Assembly: GCA_002304315.1 (NCBI GenBank)
Contig: NEUO01000024.1
Location: 1 to 34,565 of the forward strand
Direction: 5' to 3'
Length of the DNA: 34,565 bases
Source: Verrucomicrobiia bacterium Tous-C4TDCM
GTDB lineage: Bacteria > Verrucomicrobiota > Verrucomicrobiia > Verrucomicrobiales > Akkermansiaceae
Shown: in pieces, positions 7,268 through 14,122 of the stretch
Position numbering within the stretch: the stretch's first letter is position 1
How the letters are laid out: each line of letters begins with the position of its first letter
Position numbers and translations under genes: made by a program
Notes under the pieces: model-generated
The model's database searches: none
Seen by the model: only the letters and a program-made list of their open reading frames with translations
Told to the model about the DNA's origin: nothing

Positions 7268-10200
7268 TCACTTCTTCTTGGCGGCTTCTTCCTTGAGCTT
7301 GGCCATCGACTTCACGTCGGACGAGGCTTCGTACTCGGTGACCAGCGCTTCGATCTGCTGCCACATCTTCTTCTCTTCGTCCGACATCTTGTCGACGAAG
7401 CGGCGGGTCTGGTCGATGTAGGTCCAGCCGGACTCGTAGGCACCCTGGCGGTCGGCCTTGTTGTTATCGGCGCCGCCGCCGGGCGAATTCCGCTGCCAGG
7501 ACAGCTCCATCCATGCCTGCATGGCGGGGGCGGAGATCTTGATCAGGCCCTTGTAGGTGTTCCAAACACGGACGTAGTTGGCGAGGGCGTCATTGATCTG
7601 GCCACGCTCATGGTAGGACTTGGCGAGAGCGAAGCCGACCTCCGGGGCGAAGCGGGTGTAGCTTTGGCCACCTTCCTTGGAGAGGTATTGCTTGGCGGAG
7701 GCTTCCGCGGCATCGTAGTCGGCGGACGACATGTTGGCCTGGACGATGCCATACAGGGCGCGCTCCTTTTCGCCCTTATCCTGGGAGTCGGCGAGGACGC
7801 GCTTGAGGTCCTCGATCGCCTTGGACTTCTCTTCCTTGCTGCCTCCGGCCAGCACCGAGGCGCGGCCGAAAAGGGCGGCGAAGCGGAAGGACAGGTCCTG
7901 GCGGGAAAGCGCCTCGTCGTAGTAAGGAAGCGCCTGGCGGGGTGCCGAGGTTTTCTCGCGAAGGAAGTCGCCGGTGCGGACCAGGATGTAGTTGGAGAGC
8001 ACCTTGACGTCGAAGTCGTTCTTCAACTCCTTGAACAGCACGCTGATCAGGGCCTCGGCCTTGTCCTTCTTCGTCTTGTCTTCGCCGGCTTTCTTGAGCT
8101 CACCCTCGGCGACCCCGATGATGGCGATGCGGAGCAACGCGAGGGCCGCCTTGTTCTGGCCGCCGATCTTGGGGAAGTTGTAGTAGTGCTCCTTCAGTTC
8201 CTCGACGCTGTGCTTTTCAAGATAGACGTCGGTGTAGGAATTGATCGCTTCCTCAAGGCCGCGGGAGTCGGGGTTGACGGCCATTTCGGCGATCACATCG
8301 CGCAGGCGGTTGAGGGCTTCCTCGCCGCGGTCGACGGCGTTGAGGGCGTGAACCTGGGAGACGGCGACCTGGGTCTTGTAGGGGGAATCGGTGCCGTGCT
8401 CCTTCCAGAATTTGTCGGCGTAGGGCACGGCATCCTTGACCCGCGGGTTCGGCTCCTTGCCAACCGTCTTCTCGCCGAGCAGGCCGACGAGGTAGAACAG
8501 CGACTCGCCGGCGACGACGCGGTTTTCGCGGCGTTCGGCCAGCTCTAGGGCCTTCTTGTAGTAGTTCTCAGCTTCCTCGCGGTTTTTGTCACTCTGGAGG
8601 ACGTTGCCCTTGAGGTTGAAAGCCATGTCGAGAATCTCGACGTTGGGGAATTCCTCCTCCAAGCGGTTCAGCTTCTCGAGGGCGGGAGCGTTTTCGTTTT
8701 CCGCGTAGTGGCAGTTCGCGCGGTCGAAGAGGCCGAAGGAGTAGTAGATGTTTTTCGCAGGATCGGGGTGCTTCTCGAAGAAGGCGTCGAGCAGCTTGGC
8801 GGCCTTGGTCCAGAACTGCAGGCGGGATATGTTGGAGGCCTGGAAGTAGAGCGCGGCTTGCTCGAACTGGCTCTTGGGATACTTCTCGACGTGCTGGTCG
8901 AGCAGCGGCTGGGCCTTGTCATACTGGCCGGTGTAGTAGTAGCTGCCGCCGAGGACGTGGAGGCAGATGTCGTGCTCCTTCGATCCTTCCGAAAGCTTCG
9001 GCAGCATCTCGACGGCGACGGTGATGCAGGTCTCGTATTCGCCTTCGTAGAAGAGCGAGGTGAGCATCATGCGGCGGACGGCCGGGACGTGCTTGGAGTC
9101 GGGATAGGCCTTGAGGAAGCGCGAGCCGTACTGCTCGGTGGACATCACCTCGCCGATGACGGAGCTGGTCCGGACGAGGTTGTAGAGGTTGTCCTCGCGC
9201 TTCTTCGCCTTGGGGAAGAAGAGTTCGAGCTGCTCGTAGGCAGCGAAGGCACCGCGGGTGTTGCCGTGCTTTTCGTGGATGAAGGCGGTCGCACCGAGCT
9301 GGATCACCTCGTTCGGGTCGCCTTCGCGGCGTTGCGTCTCGAGGTTGTCGCGGGATGCCTCGAGGTTCTTCTTCACCAGCGTGCGGGTGAGTTCCTTCAT
9401 CCCCGCGCGGCTGCCAAGGCGGGCGAGGCGGGACTTCAGGTCCTCGATCATCACGTCGGTGGAAGGCACCAGTTGATAGAGCGCGATCGCGCTGGCTTCC
9501 ATGTCGGCACCGATGGCATCGCCGGCGAGCTTCAGGTAGAGACGGGAGTAGATTTCCATCTCGAAGGGCTCGATGATGATCTCGGAGCGGTTCTTCTCGA
9601 TGAAGGTGAGCAGGGATTTCTCGTCGCGTTTCTCGACCACCGCGGCGACCATGGCCTGGAAGGCGGCAACGATGCCGGCGTCGGGCGTGCCGAAGCGCAG
9701 CTTGTTTTTGATGGAAGTTTCGAGGTGTTCGATGCCTTCGGGGATCTTGTTGAGCTTGAAGTGGCAGATCGAGAGGTTGATGTAGTAAGAGCCCGGATCA
9801 AACTTGTCGCGGGTCTTGTCGCGCTCCTCGAGGAACTTCTTGAACATCCGGATCGCCTCCTCCCAGTTCTCGGCTCCTTGGGCGGCGTTGCCCCACTGGA
9901 GAAGGGCGCGCTTGTTGTAGAGGTTGCCACCGCCGTCGACCTGTTCACCCTTGTTGACATACTTGCGGTAGCATTCTTCGAAGGATTTCGCCGCGTCGTC
10001 CCAGCGCTTGAGCTTCAGCTCGCAAATGCCCTTGCGGTAAAGAGTCACACCGAACTGTGGCCCGAACAGGGTTAGAGCGTTCTTGCCGTAGAGTTCGTTG
10101 CAGCGGGTGAGCATCGTGAGGGCTTCTTCCCATTTGCCAGCTTCCATCGAGGTGAGCGCTCGGGAGTTCAGCGTCTGGGCGTCCTCCTGGAGCTGGGCCC

Positions 10201-10279
10201 TGGCGGGGGGCGCGGTCAGGATGCCGGTGGCAAGAGCCATGCCGAGGACCGGGATGAGGGTGAGGCGTGAAAGATTCAT
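7268..10279 (-). CDS. Large periplasmic tetratricopeptide-repeat protein
   Basis: A 1003-residue exported protein. Residues 1-28 are a signal peptide (MNLSRLTLIPVLGMAL to ARAQ). The rest is an almost continuous series of TPR helical hairpins with the W-A-Y-A spacing visible many times, for example ALTSMEAGKWEEALTMLTRC and FEQAALYFQASNISRLQF. TPR solenoids bind partner proteins; here the partner is probably the ExbBD complex or cell wall machinery, because the gene lies between exbD and another secreted protein. The start is the ATG at 10279; the frame is open farther upstream but that part lacks export-signal features. A long structured gap precedes it. It is the counterpart of the 936-residue TPR protein at 14123-16933. 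Confidence 0.82.
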   Translation of the reverse strand: MNLSRLTLIPVLGMALATGILTAPPARAQLQEDAQTLNSRALTSMEAGKWEEALTMLTRCNELYGKNALTLFGPQFGVTLYRKGICELKLKRWDDAAKSFEECYRKYVNKGEQVDGGGNLYNKRALLQWGNAAQGAENWEEAIRMFKKFLEERDKTRDKFDPGSYYINLSICHFKLNKIPEGIEHLETSIKNKLRFGTPDAGIVAAFQAMVAAVVEKRDEKSLLTFIEKNRSEIIIEPFEMEIYSRLYLKLAGDAIGADMEASAIALYQLVPSTDVMIEDLKSRLARLGSRAGMKELTRTLVKKNLEASRDNLETQRREGDPNEVIQLGATAFIHEKHGNTRGAFAAYEQLELFFPKAKKREDNLYNLVRTSSVIGEVMSTEQYGSRFLKAYPDSKHVPAVRRMMLTSLFYEGEYETCITVAVEMLPKLSEGSKEHDICLHVLGGSYYYTGQYDKAQPLLDQHVEKYPKSQFEQAALYFQASNISRLQFWTKAAKLLDAFFEKHPDPAKNIYYSFGLFDRANCHYAENENAPALEKLNRLEEEFPNVEILDMAFNLKGNVLQSDKNREEAENYYKKALELAERRENRVVAGESLFYLVGLLGEKTVGKEPNPRVKDAVPYADKFWKEHGTDSPYKTQVAVSQVHALNAVDRGEEALNRLRDVIAEMAVNPDSRGLEEAINSYTDVYLEKHSVEELKEHYYNFPKIGGQNKAALALLRIAIIGVAEGELKKAGEDKTKKDKAEALISVLFKELKNDFDVKVLSNYILVRTGDFLREKTSAPRQALPYYDEALSRQDLSFRFAALFGRASVLAGGSKEEKSKAIEDLKRVLADSQDKGEKERALYGIVQANMSSADYDAAEASAKQYLSKEGGQSYTRFAPEVGFALAKSYHERGQINDALANYVRVWNTYKGLIKISAPAMQAWMELSWQRNSPGGGADNNKADRQGAYESGWTYIDQTRRFVDKMSDEEKKMWQQIEALVTEYEASSDVKSMAKLKEEAAKKK

Positions 10280-10325
10280 GGGAACAGGAGTGGCTTTGGT
10301 TTTTCGAAAGGTAGGGGAAAGACAA

Positions 10326-10367
10326 GCGCCGGCTCGCTCATCCCGCAAGGGAGGAACGGGCCGGCGC
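10326..10367 (-). other. Nested RNA hairpin between exbD and the TPR gene
   Basis: In the 138-bp gap between two genes of the same run, GCGCCGGC (10326-10333) pairs perfectly with GCCGGCGC (10360-10367). Inside lies a second stem, TCCC with GGGA (10341-10352), closed by a four-base loop, with seven-base internal loops on both sides. On the transcribed minus strand the outer stem is followed by TTGTCTTT. It could be a partial terminator, a processing site or a stability element that adjusts the output of the TPR gene against exbBD. Confidence 0.6.
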
Positions 10368-10417
10368 GGGAATCTCTTAGGTTACCGTGCCGGCGGGCGC
10401 GGTGAAACGGGGGGAAA

Positions 10418-10888
10418 TCAGGGATCCACCAGGTCGGTGAAGGTCACGTTGCTGATGCCGACGCCCGCGAGGACGTTCAGCACGTCGATCACGCGCTGCT
10501 GGCTGGCACCGCCATCGACGTAGAGCTGGACCAGCGGCCTGGAGTTGGAGCCGGCCGACTTCGCGGCGCTGGCGTAGCTCTGGAGGTCGGCGGTCAGCAG
10601 CGGCAGGTCGCGGGAGTCGGGGTCCGAATCCATCGGGATCTGCGAGGCACCGGCACCGACGGAGATGGTTCCATTGGCATCGACCTTGATGAACTTGGGA
10701 TCGATGTCCGGCACCGACTCACTGGGAGCGGCGGCGGGCAAGGTCATATCGAGATCCTGTTCCCGCTTCTGGATCGTCGTCGTGACGAGGAAGTAGATCA
10801 GGAGCAGGAAGGTGCAGTCGATGAGCGAGGAGATGTCGAGGGCCGGGAGGTCGTCGTCCATCGGTGCGACTTTTTTATGGCGGGCCAT
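10418..10888 (-). CDS. exbD: ExbD/TolR-family biopolymer transport protein (second of module 1)
   Basis: A 156-residue inner-membrane protein with a short cytoplasmic N-terminus, one transmembrane helix (SSLIDCTFLLLIYFLVTTT, residues 20-38) and a periplasmic domain. The Asp in SLID is the proton-conducting residue conserved in ExbD and TolR. The periplasmic part ends with a typical fold element (RVIDVLNVLAGVGISNVTF). It lies 15 bp after another exbD, as in other systems that use two ExbD paralogues per ExbB. The partner is the ExbB at 11423-12211. Confidence 0.87.
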   Translation of the reverse strand: MARHKKVAPMDDDLPALDISSLIDCTFLLLIYFLVTTTIQKREQDLDMTLPAAAPSESVPDIDPKFIKVDANGTISVGAGASQIPMDSDPDSRDLPLLTADLQSYASAAKSAGSNSRPLVQLYVDGGASQQRVIDVLNVLAGVGISNVTFTDLVDP

Positions 10889-10903
10889 GGCGGGTAAGTT
10901 GGG

Positions 10904-11353
10904 TTATTTGGCGGTGACGTAAACCGCGAAGACCACTTGGTCGACGCCGCCCTTGGCAGCGGCTCGGATCACCTGCCGGCTGAACTTGAAAACGGCCTCT
11001 TTGTCACCGCGAAGGTGAAGCTTCGGTTTGTAGCCCAGCAGATCCATCTTCGCCTTTTCGGTTTTTACCAGATCGATGATCGCCTCTTCGCCGTCGAGAG
11101 CTTGTTTCGTCTCCGTCGTGAACTTTCCGTCCTGATAGACGTTTACCACGATTCGGCCATTGCCGTCTTCCGCCTTGCGGGAGTTAACGGCGATTGGGGG
11201 GCGAACCGCGGGATCCTGTTTCACCACGATGACCGTCGCGTTCACCAAGAAGAACATCAGGAGAAGGAACACCATGTCGATCATCGGCGACATGTCCAAC
11301 GTACAGTTATCATCGGCGGACGGGCCGGAATTGCGGAGCTTGGAAGAGGCCAT
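10904..11353 (-). CDS. exbD: ExbD/TolR-family biopolymer transport protein (first of module 1)
   Basis: A 149-residue ExbD-type protein. The single transmembrane helix (SPMIDMVFLLLMFFLVNATV, about residues 21-40) contains the conserved Asp of PMID that carries protons in ExbBD motors. The periplasmic domain ends GGVDQVVFAVYVTAK. It lies between exbB (69 bp upstream) and a second exbD (15 bp downstream), so all three are probably cotranscribed. It would form the pore-lining dimer inside an ExbB pentamer and use the proton motive force to move a periplasmic partner. Confidence 0.88.
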   Translation of the reverse strand: MASSKLRNSGPSADDNCTLDMSPMIDMVFLLLMFFLVNATVIVVKQDPAVRPPIAVNSRKAEDGNGRIVVNVYQDGKFTTETKQALDGEEAIIDLVKTEKAKMDLLGYKPKLHLRGDKEAVFKFSRQVIRAAAKGGVDQVVFAVYVTAK

Positions 11354-11422
11354 ATGCGGATGGGTGGTTTGGATTCCTGAAGAGACGGGCCGCCGTGTGC
11401 GTCCCGTCCTTCGTCATTGGAA

Positions 11423-12211
11423 TCAAACGGCGATGCCTTCCGGAATCTTGGCCAGATATGCCTCGGCGTTTACGGTCTGCAGCGAGGCATTGATCATGTC
11501 CTCGGCCGCGTGGTGGCAATCGGCGATGAGGTTGTTGAGGCGGTTTTTGAAATAGTAGTAAGCGACCAGGCAAGGAATGGCGTTGATCAGGCCCCACAGG
11601 GTGGTGAGAAGGGCGACGGAGATCGAACCGGCGAGCTGGCTCGGGTCGGCGGACCCGGTGATGGCGAGAATACCGAAAGCGTCGACCATGCCGAGCACGG
11701 TGCCGAGCAGTCCAAGCATCGGGGAGACCTGGGCGCACAACGAAATGTAGTTGAGCGGGGTCATCATCTTGCGGGTCTCGTTGGTCGTGAAGTCGGCCAT
11801 CGCATCTTCGATCTGGTCGCGGCCGAGGTCTTCGGGGCGGGTGGCGTCGATGTTCGGCAGCGAGTAGGCCATCATGCGGCCGAGGAAGGATGGGTGGGAG
11901 GCGGCGAGCTCAATGGCGGAGCGGACGCGGCAGTTGACCATGTGGTCCATGAGGGCGGCCTTGAGGTCATCCGGGCAGAACTTCGGCTTCGTCAGGTTGA
12001 TGAAATTGAAAACGCAAAGGGCGATGAAGGCAACCATCGCGGCACCGATGAAACCCATGGTCCAGCCACCGTCGATGACCCACTTGGTGAGCAAGGTCTT
12101 TTCCGGCTGGACGGCGGCCTCCTGCGCCATGAGCAAGGGAGCGGTCACCAGAAGGGTGGTGGCGAGTGCTGCCGTGAAGCGGCGACTGCGGGAAGCAAGG
12201 TTGTGGATCAT
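11423..12211 (-). CDS. exbB: ExbB/TolQ/MotA-family proton channel protein (module 1)
   Basis: A 262-residue inner-membrane protein. It has an N-terminal signal-like segment (LATTLLVTAPLLMAQEA), then a transmembrane helix (WTMGFIGAAMVAFIALCVFNF), a cytoplasmic loop, and the two conserved helices of the MotA/TolQ/ExbB domain (LCAQVSPMLGLLGTVLGMVDAF and SISVALLTTLWGLINAIPCLVAYYYF). The GLLGTVxGM motif is diagnostic. The start is the ATG at 12211, which directly precedes IHNLASRS; the open frame upstream is unlikely to be translated. It heads the module and is followed by two exbD genes. Confidence 0.88.
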   Translation of the reverse strand: MIHNLASRSRRFTAALATTLLVTAPLLMAQEAAVQPEKTLLTKWVIDGGWTMGFIGAAMVAFIALCVFNFINLTKPKFCPDDLKAALMDHMVNCRVRSAIELAASHPSFLGRMMAYSLPNIDATRPEDLGRDQIEDAMADFTTNETRKMMTPLNYISLCAQVSPMLGLLGTVLGMVDAFGILAITGSADPSQLAGSISVALLTTLWGLINAIPCLVAYYYFKNRLNNLIADCHHAAEDMINASLQTVNAEAYLAKIPEGIAV

Positions 12212-12309
12212 GGAATTTTGATTGGATTGCCAAGCGAGTAGCGGCGAATTCTGGAAATCCTTCGAAGGCCCGCAAGGAAAGATTTTGGAAAACGTGGGAA
12301 GACGCAGGC

Positions 12310-12323
12310 GCTGTAAATACAGC
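12310..12323. promoter_or_regulatory. Perfect 14-bp palindrome upstream of exbB
   Basis: GCTGTAAATACAGC is a perfect dyad located 10 bases beyond the nth stop codon and about 100 bp upstream of the exbB start. It has no T-run, so it is more likely an operator than a terminator. CTGT and ACAG are the half-sites of the E. coli LexA box, but the spacing here is four bases, not eight. The regulator is unknown. Confidence 0.45.
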
Positions 12324-12333
12324 ATTAAGACGA

Positions 12334-12972
12334 TCAACCTGCCGTTTTCCTTGGGGGAAAGATTTCACGGCAGAGAAGGCATGAGCGGCCGTCGCAGCCG
12401 CGCGCGGTGCAATGGCCCCGGCCGTAGAAGATGATCCGCAGGTGGAGGGCGTTCCAGCGGTCGCGCGGAAAGAGCTTTTTCAGGTCGCGCTCGGTCTGTT
12501 CGACGTTGCGGCCGACGGTGAGTTTCCAGCGTTTGGCGATGCGGTGGATGTGGGTATCGACGGGGAAGGCCGGGACGCCGAAGGCCTGGGCCATGACGAC
12601 GGAGGCGGTCTTGTGGCCGACGCCGGGCAGGGCTTCGAGCGCGGCGAAATCGGCGGGGACCTGGCCGCCGTGCTGGTCGACGAGGATCTGCGAGAGATCG
12701 CGGATGGCCTGGGACTTTTTCGGGGACAGGCCGCAGGGTCGGATGATGGCGCGGATCGCTTCGACCGGCACCTGCGCCATGTCTTCCGGCCTGGAAGCCA
12801 GCGTGAAGAGGGCCGGGGTGACGGTATTCACCCGGGCGTCGGTGCATTGGGCCGAAAGCAACACCGCGACCAGCAGGGTGAAGGGGTCCCGGTGGTCGAG
12901 CGGGATCGGGGTCTCCGGATAGAGTTCTTCCAGCCGCCGGTCGATATGGGCGGCCCGTTGGGCGCGGGTCAT
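12334..12972 (-). CDS. nth: Endonuclease III (DNA glycosylase/AP lyase)
   Basis: A 212-residue base-excision repair enzyme that removes oxidised pyrimidines and cleaves the abasic site. The helix-hairpin-helix LPGVGHKTA holds the Schiff-base lysine Lys121, and VDTHIHR holds the catalytic Asp139; the 18-residue spacing equals that of E. coli Nth Lys120 and Asp138. Four C-terminal cysteines for the iron-sulfur cluster lie at 188, 193, 198 and 201. That spacing (x4, x4, x2) differs from the usual x6, x2, x5 of E. coli. The gene precedes exbB by 122 bp on the same strand and follows the 3D-domain lipoprotein gene. Confidence 0.93.
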   Translation of the reverse strand: MTRAQRAAHIDRRLEELYPETPIPLDHRDPFTLLVAVLLSAQCTDARVNTVTPALFTLASRPEDMAQVPVEAIRAIIRPCGLSPKKSQAIRDLSQILVDQHGGQVPADFAALEALPGVGHKTASVVMAQAFGVPAFPVDTHIHRIAKRWKLTVGRNVEQTERDLKKLFPRDRWNALHLRIIFYGRGHCTARGCDGRSCLLCREIFPPRKTAG

Positions 12973-12975
12973 CGT

Positions 12976-13009
12976 TTCACGGAGCGCAGGCGTTCACGGA
13001 GCGCTGGCG
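12976..13009. repeat. Two 17-bp tandem copies next to the nth start
   Basis: TTCACGGAGCGCAGGCG at 12976 is followed directly by TTCACGGAGCGCTGGCG at 12993, with one mismatch. The copies begin three bases upstream of the nth start codon on the minus strand, so they form its leader. The sequence resembles GC-rich palindromic elements common in verrucomicrobial intergenic DNA (from memory). Confidence 0.75.
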
Positions 13010-13058
13010 TCTCGCCGGCTTCGACAGTCGGGGAGCCCGACCGCCTCTCTAACCGCGT

Positions 13059-13733
13059 TTAGCGGGCGGCGGTGGACGCCGTCTGGCCTGAGGTCAGGCG
13101 GTTGATGGCCGCATACATTTGCGCGCAGTGGGGATGATGGACCCGCTTGGAGAGAATCTCGGCGCTGCGTGCGTAGGAGCCCCACTGGACGACGGTGAGT
13201 TCGACATTGCGGCGGCCCCAGGTGTTCATGTGGCTCTTGCAGGGGGTGTAGATGTCGACGGTGTTGGTGCCGGTGAGGGCGGAGCCGTAGTCATCGACCA
13301 CGAAGAGCTGCTTCATGCCCTTGATGCGGAAAACGGTGCCAACCGGATAGACGGCCCAATCGGCGGCGGCGCTGCGGACGCGGTCGGTGTAGCGGAGCGG
13401 GGTGCCGGCGGCATTCATCGAGCCGTATTCGATGTGGTCGTCTTCCGAGCAGGTGTAGGCGGTGGTGCGGACCAGACGGGTGCGCTCGGAGGGCTTGTAG
13501 AAGGCCATGCCGTGCTTGTCCTTCGGCTTGCCGGCGGCCTGCGGGGCGAGGGACGCCGAAGGCTGGGCGGTGGTGTAAACGGCGCAGCCGTGGACGATGC
13601 CGCCGGAGCGAGCCATTCCGCCGGACGATGACGTGGCGCGGGATTTGGAAAGGACCGTGAGGTCGGAATCCGAGGCGCAACTGGAGAAGAGAAGGGCAAT
13701 CAACGCGGCGGCGGAAGAGAGGCGGAAAGTCAT
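13059..13733 (-). CDS. Lipoprotein with a 3D (Asp-Asp-Asp) domain
   Basis: A 224-residue exported lipoprotein. The signal peptide ends in the lipobox LFSSC, with Cys19 as the lipidated residue. The C-terminal half shows the 3D domain, a double-psi beta barrel seen in MltA-like murein transglycosylases: YPVGTVFRIKG, VVDDYGSALTG and NTVDIYTP, with aspartates in the expected places. The mature N-terminus is Ser-rich and probably flexible. It likely acts on peptidoglycan at the outer membrane or periplasm. It sits head to head with the TPR gene of the second ExbBD module and 86 bp upstream of nth. Confidence 0.82.
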   Translation of the reverse strand: MTFRLSSAAALIALLFSSCASDSDLTVLSKSRATSSSGGMARSGGIVHGCAVYTTAQPSASLAPQAAGKPKDKHGMAFYKPSERTRLVRTTAYTCSEDDHIEYGSMNAAGTPLRYTDRVRSAAADWAVYPVGTVFRIKGMKQLFVVDDYGSALTGTNTVDIYTPCKSHMNTWGRRNVELTVVQWGSYARSAEILSKRVHHPHCAQMYAAINRLTSGQTASTAAR

Positions 13734-13976
13734 GCGATAGATTTGGGAATGTGGAATTTACACGTTGTCACGTTATTCGAGACTCGGGGTTCTACGGGTT
13801 TGCCCGGGGGGTCGGCAACCCTAAAATCCCCTGTTAGGAGCCGCACTCCGCAGCGGATGGCATGCCAAGGATGGCGATGACCGTGCAATTGAAAGACAAC
13901 GCGCGCGCTCCGGACGCCCCGCCGGCCTGAAAAATGTCAGCCGCTTGGCCTTGTGATCCAATCCGATCCGGGGACG

Positions 13977-13996
13977 TATTCCGGGACATCGGAATA
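13977..13996. promoter_or_regulatory. Inverted repeat between the divergent lipoprotein and TPR genes
   Basis: TATTCCG and CGGAATA flank a six-base spacer, a perfect 7-bp dyad typical of a dimeric repressor site. It lies about 126 bp upstream of the TPR gene in the 389-bp divergent region 13734-14122. The same region has a bulged stem near 13797-13822 (GGGTTTGCC with GGCAACCC). I see no gene in this region and no clear -35/-10 pair. Confidence 0.4.
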
Positions 13997-14122
13997 GGTG
14001 CGCGAGGATCACTTTCATCCTGCCTTGGAAGCATAGCCGGGAACCTCATACGTTTGGCAACGGAAGCCCCGAATCCCGGGGATTTGAATTGACGCCGGAT
14101 TTTGATTGCGAAGCGAATAGGT

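Noticed and set aside
7247-10075. Long plus-strand open frames opposite the TPR gene
   Set aside because: Compositionally biased Val/Leu/Gly/Glu products with no domains; the minus strand encodes an export signal and regular TPR motifs.
12310-12323. Classical LexA (SOS) box
   Set aside because: CTGT and ACAG are four bases apart here; the E. coli box needs eight, so the label cannot be supported.
13821-14049. Two small minus-strand frames between the lipoprotein and TPR genes
   Set aside because: Arg/Pro/Ser-rich products without domains in a divergent promoter region; no ribosome-binding site.
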